From: Flavobacteriales bacterium UBA1531
GTDB taxonomy: Bacteria > Bacteroidota > Bacteroidia > Flavobacteriales_D > Sanyastnellaceae
Direction of reading: 5' to 3'
Assembly (NCBI GenBank): GCA_002323795.1
Contig: DCPZ01000010.1
Span: 1-14,828 of the forward strand
Length of the DNA: 14,828 bases
In this document: positions 7,071 to 14,495 of the stretch, piece after piece
Layout of the letters: each line of letters opens with the position of its first letter
Numbering within the stretch: position 1 is the stretch's first letter
Program-made: the position numbers and the translations under genes
The notes under the pieces: model-generated
The model's input: only the letters and a program-made list of their open reading frames with translations
What the model was told of the DNA's origin: nothing
Database searches by the model: none

Positions 7071-7888
7071 TAAAGCTCGTCTTCAGATTGAAAAACAATT
7101 CGTATCGCCTGGTCACGGTGAAGTCCAAGCAGCGCATCAGCACCGCCATGACCGCCTGGAGCGCTGTGGTTATTTACAGCTATTTCAAGAAAACCCGTGT
7201 GATTGAACAAAGCCAATTCCTTTCCGATTGCAACATCATGATAAACCTCGCTGATTTGCCTTATGGTCATCCGAGGTGTTCGCATTTGTATTTCGAAAGA
7301 ACGGTTCTTGCCAATCTTTTGAAAGGCCTCTCTCGTAATGTTGGTAATGACATTGCCGTAGTCGTCGATAAAGGCTACGTGTCCCACGATGGTGTTTTCC
7401 TCAAAACTCATCCTACGAGGCTCAACCTTGCGCAATGCACCTGCGGGACGTCCAATCAAATCTGCACGACCTCCTTTGGCAAGGTGCGCCGCGCCGAGGA
7501 CAAAAACCTCACGCTCAGGAAATGTTGGCGAATCAACGTCCAGACTAAGCCCAGAGAAATCAAAGACTCCTTCGGGCTCAGTATTTGACAACAATCGAAA
7601 AACACCCGTATCGGATCCTATGAAGTGCTGACCTTGAAGCGTTACCAATCGATGAGGAGTCTCGGGCGTATTGCTACCCTGAACACAGATTAAATGCACC
7701 GTTCCTTTGGGAAATTCCGGGTAAACAGAACGAAGCACAAAAGCGGCCTCAATGACATCAAATTTGCGAATGCGATGGGATATGTCCACGATCTGTGCAT
7801 CTCCGGCACGCGATAGCAGCGCACCTTTTAATGCTGCAGTGTAGTGGCTTCCTTCCCCAAAATCAGATGTTAATGTGATGATTGACAC
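7070..7888 (-). CDS. SAM hydroxide adenosyltransferase-like (DUF62/chlorinase-fluorinase family) protein
   Basis: The 272-residue protein belongs to the DUF62 family, whose active members hydrolyse S-adenosylmethionine to adenosine and methionine; relatives are the fluorinase and chlorinase. The N-terminal domain shows ITLTSDFG (4-11) and DISH (35-38). The C-terminal domain shows the signature IDDYGNVITNI (174-184) and a late GGADALLGL block. Two usual motifs are altered. The position expected to hold the catalytic Asp (VD in VVDPGVG or GVDSELTP types) reads VQGSNTP, with Q70, and the usual (D/N)NG reads DTG (93-95). R80 and H135 may be the remaining triad members. The start is uncertain: GTG at 7888 gives the family-typical N-terminus, while an in-frame TTG at 7930 would overlap phoH. 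It leads the operon with the ABM, gldFG and DUF4340 genes. Confidence 0.8.
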   Translation of the reverse strand: MSIITLTSDFGEGSHYTAALKGALLSRAGDAQIVDISHRIRKFDVIEAAFVLRSVYPEFPKGTVHLICVQGSNTPETPHRLVTLQGQHFIGSDTGVFRLLSNTEPEGVFDFSGLSLDVDSPTFPEREVFVLGAAHLAKGGRADLIGRPAGALRKVEPRRMSFEENTIVGHVAFIDDYGNVITNITREAFQKIGKNRSFEIQMRTPRMTIRQISEVYHDVAIGKELALFNHTGFLEIAVNNHSAPGGHGGADALLGLHRDQAIRIVFQSEDEL

Positions 7889-7915
7889 ATTGCAAAGGTG
7901 GGGAACGTATTTTTG
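7882..7915 (+). promoter_or_regulatory. Putative promoter of phoH-purC-tsaC
   Basis: TATTTTTG (7908-7915) is a perfect TAnnTTTG match whose 3' end is 9 bases before the phoH ATG at 7925. A possible -33 TTG lies at 7882-7884 with a 23-base spacer; another TTG at 7890 is too close. The expected 5' leader is about five bases. The T-rich run lowers the information in the match, but its position supports the ATG at 7925 over the GTG at 7898. Confidence 0.45.
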
Positions 7916-7924
7916 TCTTTCAAT
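7893..7924 (-). promoter_or_regulatory. Putative promoter of the DUF62-ABM-gldFG-DUF4340 operon
   Basis: The minus strand has TTG at 7924-7922, a 21-base spacer, and CACCTTTG (7900-7893), one mismatch from TAnnTTTG. Its 3' end is only 4 bases before the GTG start at 7888, so the mRNA would be leaderless or nearly so if both calls are right. The site overlaps the opposing phoH promoter. It is inferred from consensus only. Confidence 0.35.
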
Positions 7925-8905
7925 ATGCAACAGAAAGAGATATCCATTCGCGGTGTTGATCCTTTGATTTTCTTAGGTCCTGAGAACGAAAATTGGCGCA
8001 GCATTCGAAATGGCTTTGGCTCGCTGCACTTGGTGACGCGTGGCGAAACGATTACAGCCAAGGGCTCCAATGAAGATCTAGGTCGCTTTGAGGAGGTCAT
8101 TCGAATGATTGTTTGGCACGTTGAGCGGTACCAATCATTGAACGTCGACGATGTTGATCGTCTGATGTCGTCCGATGAGTCTGCTGTCATGAAACAATCG
8201 CAAAAGGACGACACGTTGGTATATGGACCTGGAGGCAACCGCATTATGGCACGGACACCGAACCAGCAAACGCTGGTCGACTCGATTCGAGCAAATGACA
8301 TGTGCTTCGCCGTTGGGCCTGCTGGAACGGGGAAAACTTATACCGCAGTGGCAATGGCGGTCGCAGCATTGAAGGACCGAAGGGTAAAGAAAATCATACT
8401 GACGAGACCCGCCGTCGAAGCGGGTGAAAATCTTGGCTTCTTGCCAGGTGACTTGAAAGAGAAGCTCGACCCCTATCTGCAGCCACTTTATGACGCGCTC
8501 ACCGATATGATTCCATTTGAAAAAGTGGCGGATCATCTCGAGAAAGGTGTCATTGAGATTGCTCCACTCGCCTTCATGCGCGGAAGAACTTTGGACAAGG
8601 CATTTGTAATTCTTGATGAATCGCAAAACACCACCATTGCGCAAATAAAAATGTTTCTCACCCGCATGGGGAGGGACGCGAAATTTGTCATTACCGGTGA
8701 CGCAACGCAGGTCGACTTGCCTCGTCATCAAGGATCAGGACTCGCTTATGCCCAGCGACATTTGAAAAACATTGATGGAATCGGCTTCGTGCAGTTAACA
8801 GCCAGTGATGTGATTCGACACCGACTCGTGAAGGCTGTGATTTCGGCATTTGAAAAGGCCGATGAACAGACTCCCCACCCCAGTGATAAAAAGAAAAGTT
8901 CATGA
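7925..8905 (+). CDS. phoH: PhoH family ATPase
   Basis: The 326-residue cytosolic protein matches PhoH-like (PhoL-type) ATPases, linked to phosphate-starvation and RNA metabolism. Residues about 1-70 form the short N-terminal domain with FLGPENENWRSI (16-27), which precedes the P-loop core. The core shows Walker A GPAGTGKT (131-138), the family block RPAVEAGENLGFLPGD (161-176), Walker B FVILDESQN (227-235), and VITGDATQVDLP (255-266). All key residues are intact. The frame is open from a GTG at 7898, but homologues begin as the ATG at 7925 predicts, and a promoter element lies between the two. Its stop overlaps the purC ATG by four bases (ATGA), indicating coupled translation. The gene is divergent from the DUF62 operon. 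Confidence 0.93.
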   Translation: MQQKEISIRGVDPLIFLGPENENWRSIRNGFGSLHLVTRGETITAKGSNEDLGRFEEVIRMIVWHVERYQSLNVDDVDRLMSSDESAVMKQSQKDDTLVYGPGGNRIMARTPNQQTLVDSIRANDMCFAVGPAGTGKTYTAVAMAVAALKDRRVKKIILTRPAVEAGENLGFLPGDLKEKLDPYLQPLYDALTDMIPFEKVADHLEKGVIEIAPLAFMRGRTLDKAFVILDESQNTTIAQIKMFLTRMGRDAKFVITGDATQVDLPRHQGSGLAYAQRHLKNIDGIGFVQLTASDVIRHRLVKAVISAFEKADEQTPHPSDKKKSS

Positions 8906-9849
8906 ACGACACTTTGCACCGAGCTACATTTCAATTTGATGGACAATACAATGCCTATCACGGCAAAGTACGTGACATGTACAGCATTCAAAAAGGCAAT
9001 ATTGTTGCTGTTGTATCCGATCGGATCAGCGCTTTTGACGTTGTCATGCCCAAAGGAATACCCTACAAAGGACAGGTGCTGAATGGAATTGCCAGCCATT
9101 TTCTTGATGCCGTGCAAGACATTGTACCCACCTGGAAGAAAGCTACCCCGCATCCCCAAGTTACCGTCGGATATGCCTGTGAGCCCATTCGAATCGAAAT
9201 GGTCATTCGAGGCTATTTGACCGGTCATGCATGGCGAACGTACAAGTCAGGCGAACGCATTTTGTGCGGAGAAAGCATGCCGAATGGCATGAAAGAACAC
9301 GACGCATTCGAGGCACCCATCATCACTCCAGCATCCAAAGCAGAGGAAGGGCACGACGAAGACATCAGCAAAGCATCAATTCTCGATCGCGGAATTGTAT
9401 CTACTGAATTGTATGATGAATTGGAGCGAATCACGCATGCATTATTTCAACGTGGAACAGAAATGGCCGCAAGGCAAGGCCTGATATTGGTCGATACGAA
9501 GTACGAATTTGGTTTGCTTGATGGACAATTGATGCTGATCGATGAAATCCATACGCCCGACAGCTCAAGATACTTCATCTTGGAAGGCTACGAGGAACGT
9601 CAGAAATCAGGAACTCCCCAGCAACAGCTGAGCAAAGAGTTTGTAAGAGAATGGCTCATGGAAAACAACTTCATGGGACTTGAAGGCCAAAGCGTCCCTG
9701 AGATGCCCGATGCTTTCATCCAAGAGGTCTCGGACCGATACATTCATTTGTACGAAAAAGTGACCGGGCAAGAATTTATACGGAGACCGCTGAATCATTT
9801 GGAGAGCGACATCAATGGTGCGGTAAACAATTGGATTCGGACAAATTGA
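8902..9849 (+). CDS. purC: Phosphoribosylaminoimidazole-succinocarboxamide synthase (SAICAR synthase)
   Basis: This 315-residue enzyme joins CAIR and aspartate with ATP to form SAICAR in purine synthesis. It shows the phosphate-binding GKVRDMY (21-27), VSDRISAFDVVMP (38-50), the substrate-binding stretch EMVIRGYLTGHAWRTY (99-114), and YEFGLLDG...LIDEIHTPDSSRYF (201-225). The length is that of the longer SAICAR synthases found in Bacteroidota and yeast, not the 240-residue E. coli type. The ATG at 8902 overlaps the phoH stop by four bases; the tsaC-like ATG follows three bases after the TGA stop. The motifs appear complete, so the enzyme should be active. Confidence 0.96.
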   Translation: MNDTLHRATFQFDGQYNAYHGKVRDMYSIQKGNIVAVVSDRISAFDVVMPKGIPYKGQVLNGIASHFLDAVQDIVPTWKKATPHPQVTVGYACEPIRIEMVIRGYLTGHAWRTYKSGERILCGESMPNGMKEHDAFEAPIITPASKAEEGHDEDISKASILDRGIVSTELYDELERITHALFQRGTEMAARQGLILVDTKYEFGLLDGQLMLIDEIHTPDSSRYFILEGYEERQKSGTPQQQLSKEFVREWLMENNFMGLEGQSVPEMPDAFIQEVSDRYIHLYEKVTGQEFIRRPLNHLESDINGAVNNWIRTN

Positions 9850-9852
9850 TCG

Positions 9853-10455
9853 ATGGAGCGCAATAAACAACAGCAAGAATGGCAGAGGGATGCTCTTGAA
9901 ATGGTCCGGCAATTAAAAGCCGGTAAGGTTGTATTGCATTCAACTGATACCGTTTGGGGTCTCGGAGCGAATGCTAAAAACAATGAAGCTGTCCGTCAAA
10001 TCTTTGAGCTGAAAAACCGTTCACAGCAATCATCGCTCATTATGCTTGTTGATTCGCCAGGAATGCTCGAGCGATTCCTCCCCAACTTACCAGAGGCGGC
10101 TTGGGAATTGATGGAAGTCAGTGATCGTCCGCTGACGATTGTTGCGCCATGTCCACCTCGGATAAAAGAAGAGCTGGCCATAGGCATGGTGGCGGAAGAC
10201 GGCACCATTGCTGTTCGACTTGTCAAGGATGATTACCTATCATTTATTATTCAAGGCCTTGGCTCACCGCTCGCATCTTCTAGTGCCAACCCATCTGGAC
10301 AGCCAACACCTGATTCATTTGTTCGCATCCATTCGACAATCACGAACAGTGTAAGTGCTATAGCCAAATACCGCAGGAGCGGCAAATCCGACGGCATTGC
10401 TTCGATGATCGTGAAATTCGATGAGCACAATCGAATCACCATAATTCGGAGTTGA
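9853..10455 (+). CDS. tsaC: L-threonylcarbamoyladenylate synthase (Sua5/YciO/YrdC family)
   Basis: The 200-residue protein is a YrdC-fold enzyme predicted to make threonylcarbamoyl-AMP from threonine, bicarbonate and ATP, the first step of t6A37 modification of ANN-decoding tRNAs. Visible motifs are STDTVWGLG (30-38), LKNRSQQSSLIMLV (53-66), DRPLTIV (91-97), VRLVKDDY (121-128) and ASSSANPSGQPTP (141-153). It is a stand-alone YrdC domain without the C-terminal Sua5 domain. Two usual positions differ slightly from E. coli (STDTVWG for PTDTVYG-like sequences, KNRSQQS for KxR-P), as commonly seen in Bacteroidota. YciO-like paralogues cannot be fully excluded. It lies three bases after purC, so it is in the same operon. 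Confidence 0.88.
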   Translation: MERNKQQQEWQRDALEMVRQLKAGKVVLHSTDTVWGLGANAKNNEAVRQIFELKNRSQQSSLIMLVDSPGMLERFLPNLPEAAWELMEVSDRPLTIVAPCPPRIKEELAIGMVAEDGTIAVRLVKDDYLSFIIQGLGSPLASSSANPSGQPTPDSFVRIHSTITNSVSAIAKYRRSGKSDGIASMIVKFDEHNRITIIRS

Positions 10456-10510
10456 AAATCCGTCCAAACCAGAAGATTCGGTCCGTACCTTCGCTAGTGA
10501 AAATAAGTCC

Positions 10511-11923
10511 ATGAATTTTTCAGCGCATCTGAATCACCCCCTCTTCAAAACAATCGGTCAGATTGCTGATACAAACGGACAACCCGCCTTTGCCATTGGC
10601 GGTTTCGTGCGCGATTTATTGATACAAAGACCGTGTAAAGACATTGATGTAGTCGTTGAAGGCAGTGGGATTGAACTGGCCAAAAAGGCATCTGAAGCGC
10701 TAGGTGCTGGCAAGGTGACGGTGTTCAAAAACTTCGGAACGGCCATGTTTCGGTACAGAGATTGGGAAGTTGAATTCGTCGGAGCCCGAAAGGAATCTTA
10801 CGAACGTGGAAGCCGAAATCCGATTGTTGAAGACGGCACGATCGAAGACGATCAGCGGCGCAGAGACTTCACCATCAATGCCCTTGCGTTGAGTTTAAAT
10901 GCAGATACATTTGGCAATCTAATTGATCCGTTTGATGGATTGCGTGACATCGAAAACAGGTGCATTCGAACACCACTTGAACCGGACATCACGTTCAGCG
11001 ACGACCCACTGCGAATGCTTCGTGCAATTCGTTTTTCATCTCAACTAGGTTTTCGCATTGAAGATTCAAATCTGCTAAGCATTCGCAATAATGCCAGTCG
11101 TTTGAACATTATCACACAAGAACGGATTCACACTGAATTGCATAAAATCATACAGTCAAAAAAGCCCTCCAATGGTTTCAAACTGCTTGATAAAGGGGAC
11201 TTACTGCATCGGTTTTTTCCCGAACTATCCAATCTGAAAGGAGTGGAATGGCGCAATGGGATTGGGCACAAAGACAACTTTTATCACACGTTGGAGGTTC
11301 TAGACAACGTCGCCGAAGCGTCAGATGATTTATGGCTAAGGTGGTCTGCTCTTCTGCACGACATTGCGAAACCGGCAACGAAAAGATTTCATACGAAGCA
11401 AGGTTGGACCTTCCATGGTCATGAGGATCGAGGTGCCAGAATGGTTCCGAAAATCTTTAAAAGGATGAAACTCCCTCTTGACCAAAAAATGAAGTTTGTA
11501 CAAAAGATGGTTCTACTTCATCTGCGTCCCATCGCTCTCACTAAGAATCAAATCACAGACAGTGCAGTGCGCCGTCTCTTATTTGATGCTGGAGATGACA
11601 TTGATGCTCTTATGATATTGTGCCGTGCGGATATAACATCCAAGAACGAAACAAAAGTAAAGCGCTATCTCGCCAACTACGATGTTGTCATCCAGAAGCT
11701 AAAGGATGTCGAGGAAAAAGATCAGCTACGCAATTTCCAGCCCCCCATCTCGGGTGAAGAAATCATGTCAACCTTCGGCATTCCACCGAGTAAACCTATC
11801 GGCACCATCAAGTCTGCCATAAAAGAGGCCATTCTTGAAGGCACCATCCCAAACAAGCCAACTGCAGCGAGGAAACTAATGCTTAAAGTAGGAGCAGAAA
11901 TGGGTTTGAAACTCAAGAAGTAA
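10511..11923 (+). CDS. cca: CCA tRNA nucleotidyltransferase with HD domain
   Basis: The 470-residue enzyme adds or repairs the 3'-CCA of tRNAs. The N-terminal class II nucleotidyltransferase head shows IGGFVRD (29-35) and the metal-binding pair D44/D46 in KDIDVVVEG. It is followed by RRRDFTINALA (116-126) and DDPLRMLRAIRFSSQLGF (164-181), typical of this polymerase family. A C-terminal HD domain carries ALLHDIAKP (280-288) and HGHEDRGAR (302-310), which suggests a phosphohydrolase activity on cyclic or terminal phosphates. The bacterial poly(A) polymerase is a related alternative, but the motif set fits the CCA/HD type. The 55-base gap after tsaC holds only TACCTTCG (10486-10493), one mismatch from TAnnTTTG, so the gene may have its own weak promoter or be read from upstream. 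It converges on glnS with 35 bases between them and no hairpin terminator. Confidence 0.92.
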   Translation: MNFSAHLNHPLFKTIGQIADTNGQPAFAIGGFVRDLLIQRPCKDIDVVVEGSGIELAKKASEALGAGKVTVFKNFGTAMFRYRDWEVEFVGARKESYERGSRNPIVEDGTIEDDQRRRDFTINALALSLNADTFGNLIDPFDGLRDIENRCIRTPLEPDITFSDDPLRMLRAIRFSSQLGFRIEDSNLLSIRNNASRLNIITQERIHTELHKIIQSKKPSNGFKLLDKGDLLHRFFPELSNLKGVEWRNGIGHKDNFYHTLEVLDNVAEASDDLWLRWSALLHDIAKPATKRFHTKQGWTFHGHEDRGARMVPKIFKRMKLPLDQKMKFVQKMVLLHLRPIALTKNQITDSAVRRLLFDAGDDIDALMILCRADITSKNETKVKRYLANYDVVIQKLKDVEEKDQLRNFQPPISGEEIMSTFGIPPSKPIGTIKSAIKEAILEGTIPNKPTAARKLMLKVGAEMGLKLKK

Positions 11924-11958
11924 TTCAACTCTTTTTGCCTCACAATCAACCTGCACCA

Positions 11959-13641
11959 TCAGCCCTTCCAACCATCCTTTAACGTTACAGCACGATTGAA
12001 GACCAAGCCAGAAGGTTCGCTATACTTGGGGTCCACTGTGAAATAACCCAAGCGGGTAAACTGGTATACTGTTCCAATCTTTGCTGCAGAAAGCGAAGGC
12101 TCGAGTTTGCAACCCGTTTTTATCTCAAGACTGCCGGGGTTCAAGCAGTCCATGAAATCACCCTTTGCTTCTGGAGCACTTTCCGAAAAGAGGCGGTCAT
12201 AAAGTCGAACCTCGGCATCCACGGCATCGGCGCATGAAACCCAATGGAGCGTTCCTTTGGCTTTAATTCCTGATACATCTTGCCCGCTTTTGCTATTCTT
12301 GACATAGTTCACATGCACCTCGGTAACTTTGCCTGAATCATCTTCAATGTGGTTCACATATTCAACGATGTATGCTGATTTGAGGCGAACTACTCGACCC
12401 GGTGCAAGGCGAAACCATTTTTTGTTTACGTCGACTTTAAAGTCGTCCGCTTCCATCCAGAGCTCCCTACCAAATGGGAGTTCTCGGCTACCAGCTGAAG
12501 GATCTTCCGGATTGTTTTGCGTCACAAGCTGTTCTTTCTGACCTTCTGGGTAATTCAAAACAACCAATTTTATGGGGTTTAAAACTCCCATTACTCTCGG
12601 CGCGATGCGGTTCAAATCATCACGAAGCGCCCATTCAAGCAAACTCACGTCGATTTCGTTGTTACGCTTGGCTACTCCAATTCGATCTGCAAACGTACGG
12701 ATGCTTTGAGGGGTATAACCTCTGCGTCGTAATCCGCTAATTGTTGGCATTCGCGGGTCATCCCAGCCGTCTACAACTCCTTCTTCAACGAGTTTCAAAA
12801 GCTTTCGCTTTGACATCAACGTATAGCTCAAGTTTAACCGTGCAAATTCCGTCTGTTCGGTTGGATAGATATTCAAGGCCTCAATGAACCAATCGTACAG
12901 TGGACGATGGTTTTCAAATTCCAATGAACACAAACTGTGTGTGATTTTTTCTATTGAATCAGACTGACCATGTGCAAAGTCATACATCGGATAGATTACC
13001 CAATCATCGCCTGTGCGGTGGTGGCTTGCATACTTGATGCGATAAATCAGTGGATCTCTCATGAGCATGTTGTCATGCGCCATGTCAATCTTTGCTCTCA
13101 GCACACGCGTACCTTCCTGAAACTCGCCAGCTTTCATTTTCTTGAACAACTCAAGATTTTCTTCTGGTGAACGCGATCGATGTGGACTGTTCTTCCCGGG
13201 CCTTCCTGGAGCTCCCTTCTGAGCCGCCATTTCTTCGGACGACTGATCATCCACGTATGCCTTCCCAGATTGAATCAACTGGCAAGCAAATCCATACAGT
13301 TGGTCGAAATAATCGCTTGTATAAAATTCACCGCCTTCCCATGTGAATCCCAGCCATGACACATCTCTGCGAATGGCATCGACATATTCCGTGCTCTCTT
13401 TCTCAGGGTTTGTGTCGTCAAAACGGAGGTTTGTGACACCGCCATACTTATGAGCCAAGCCGAAACTCACACAAATCGCCTTGGCATGCCCAATGTGAAG
13501 GTGACCGTTTGGTTCAGGAGGAAACCTCGTGTGCACACGGCCACCATGCTTGCCAGAAGCAATGTCGGCCTCTATTTTTTGCTCGATGAAATTGAGTGGA
13601 CGTTCCTTTGTACCGTCAGTGGTTTCAGACTTAATGGACAT
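11959..13641 (-). CDS. glnS: Glutaminyl-tRNA synthetase
   Basis: The 560-residue class I synthetase charges tRNA-Gln with glutamine. It shows FPPEPNGHLHIGHAKAI (40-56) with the HIGH motif at 49-52, NLRFDDTNPEKE (71-82), and the KMSKS equivalent LMSKRK (275-280). The C-terminal anticodon-binding beta-barrel region follows, ending GYFTVDPKYSEPSGLVFNRAV. The order and length match E. coli GlnS (about 554 residues) and not GltX, which lacks these GlnS-type blocks. The ATG at 13641 is preceded by a strong promoter signal only four bases away. The LytTR regulator gene upstream has the same orientation with 45 bases between, so read-through is possible. Confidence 0.96.
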   Translation of the reverse strand: MSIKSETTDGTKERPLNFIEQKIEADIASGKHGGRVHTRFPPEPNGHLHIGHAKAICVSFGLAHKYGGVTNLRFDDTNPEKESTEYVDAIRRDVSWLGFTWEGGEFYTSDYFDQLYGFACQLIQSGKAYVDDQSSEEMAAQKGAPGRPGKNSPHRSRSPEENLELFKKMKAGEFQEGTRVLRAKIDMAHDNMLMRDPLIYRIKYASHHRTGDDWVIYPMYDFAHGQSDSIEKITHSLCSLEFENHRPLYDWFIEALNIYPTEQTEFARLNLSYTLMSKRKLLKLVEEGVVDGWDDPRMPTISGLRRRGYTPQSIRTFADRIGVAKRNNEIDVSLLEWALRDDLNRIAPRVMGVLNPIKLVVLNYPEGQKEQLVTQNNPEDPSAGSRELPFGRELWMEADDFKVDVNKKWFRLAPGRVVRLKSAYIVEYVNHIEDDSGKVTEVHVNYVKNSKSGQDVSGIKAKGTLHWVSCADAVDAEVRLYDRLFSESAPEAKGDFMDCLNPGSLEIKTGCKLEPSLSAAKIGTVYQFTRLGYFTVDPKYSEPSGLVFNRAVTLKDGWKG

Positions 13642-13645
13642 GACG

Positions 13646-13676
13646 CAAAGGTAACTTCAAATTGCCTCGTCAACAA
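13646..13676 (-). promoter_or_regulatory. glnS promoter, probably giving a leaderless mRNA
   Basis: The minus strand reads TTGTTG (13676-13671), a 17-base spacer (20 from the first TTG), and TACCTTTG (13653-13646). The latter is a perfect TAnnTTTG element. This is the best complete Bacteroidota promoter in the window. Its 3' end is only four bases before the ATG, so transcription would begin at or next to the A of the start codon. Confidence 0.6.
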
Positions 13677-13686
13677 CGTTTGCAAA

Positions 13687-14397
13687 TTAGAGCAAGCGCA
13701 CATTTTTCATAAGATTTTCCTTATAAGTCCTGCTCACTGGAATATCATTTCCAGCAATTTGAACCGTGCTTTGATAGACGTCGATATGAGTGATATGTTC
13801 TAAGTTGACTACGAAGTTGCGTGAGACACGAACAAAATCTGGCGAACCTAGAACACCGAGCAAGTCTTTAAGTGAGGCCTTAACATGATATTGTCTCGAC
13901 TCAAGTTGAATGGCACTGTACTTTCCTTCAACTTGAATGTAACGAATTTTGTTGAGGTCAATTCGTTTCAATTTGTTGCCGACCTTGGTGTAGAAGTGAA
14001 CATCTGCAACATTTTTCCTGCTCTGGAACCCTTCGAGGCGGTTCAACAGGGCAGTTGTGCTTGTCATGGGTAGGTTGCCATCAGCTTCATCATTAAGATG
14101 GTTTAGGCTCACTCCGATTAAATCTTGTTGCTCTGGAATGACACGTGATTCCCAAATGTTGTTGGTGACTGGAATCAGCGGTTTTCTACTTTCCAAAACC
14201 TCTTTCACGCGCTGCCATTGGGTCATGCCTGAGAACTTTTCAGGCCAGATGACAGCCTCAGGGTCGATTTCGAGTGCCGAAATCATGGCATCTTCAGGCG
14301 TGGTCACTGTCGCGACATCGTACCCGTTTTCTGCTAAAAATGACGATGCCTTTGGCACCTTACCTTCCTGGATAACCAACAATCTCAACTTTTGCAT
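13687..14397 (-). CDS. LytTR-domain DNA-binding regulator with degenerate receiver
   Basis: The 236-residue protein ends in a LytTR DNA-binding domain (about 133-234): VHFYTKVGNKLKRIDLNKIRYIQVEGKYS-like pattern, HVKASLKDLLGVL (171-183), FVRVSRNFVVNLEHI (188-202), and IPVSRTYKENL. The N-terminal domain (about 1-115) has the strand-helix layout of a response-regulator receiver (LRLLVIQEG..., DPEAVIWPEKFSGM) but lacks the acidic pair after strand 1, and the phosphoacceptor Asp is replaced by P52. It is therefore probably not regulated by phosphorylation. I chose the ATG at 14397; the frame stays open to 14502, but those residues would overlap clpS and do not look like receiver sequence. No sensor kinase is nearby. 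Targets are unknown; glnS is just downstream, clpS divergent. Confidence 0.85.
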   Translation of the reverse strand: MQKLRLLVIQEGKVPKASSFLAENGYDVATVTTPEDAMISALEIDPEAVIWPEKFSGMTQWQRVKEVLESRKPLIPVTNNIWESRVIPEQQDLIGVSLNHLNDEADGNLPMTSTTALLNRLEGFQSRKNVADVHFYTKVGNKLKRIDLNKIRYIQVEGKYSAIQLESRQYHVKASLKDLLGVLGSPDFVRVSRNFVVNLEHITHIDVYQSTVQIAGNDIPVSRTYKENLMKNVRLL

Positions 14398-14460
14398 GCT
14401 TTTAAAACCCCTGAACACTACAATTGTTCTTCTCTTAAATCGGAATCGAACAGTTTTGGT

Positions 14461-14468
14461 TAAATTTG
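14461..14468 (+). promoter_or_regulatory. Promoter -7 element for clpS
   Basis: TAAATTTG is a perfect TAnnTTTG match, with its 3' end 27 bases before the ATG at 14496. The expected transcription start near 14473-14475 would exclude the in-frame TTG at 14466 and ATG at 14472 as starts. No TTG lies at the normal -33 distance, so the strength is uncertain. It lies in the 98-base gap between divergent genes. Confidence 0.45.
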
Positions 14469-14495
14469 GCAATGCGCATGAGAGAGAATGAAACA

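Noticed and set aside
7889..7930. TTG start at 7930 for the DUF62 gene
   Set aside because: It would overlap phoH and add 14 residues without family resemblance; GTG at 7888 gives the expected N-terminus.
8135..8731. 198-codon open frame on the minus strand inside phoH
   Set aside because: It is a shadow of the phoH coding frame. phoH shows all expected motifs, while the reverse frame has no recognisable domain and unnatural composition.
11924..11958. Terminator between convergent cca and glnS
   Set aside because: I looked for a hairpin with a T-run on either strand. There is a short T-run (CTTTTTG) but no stem before it.
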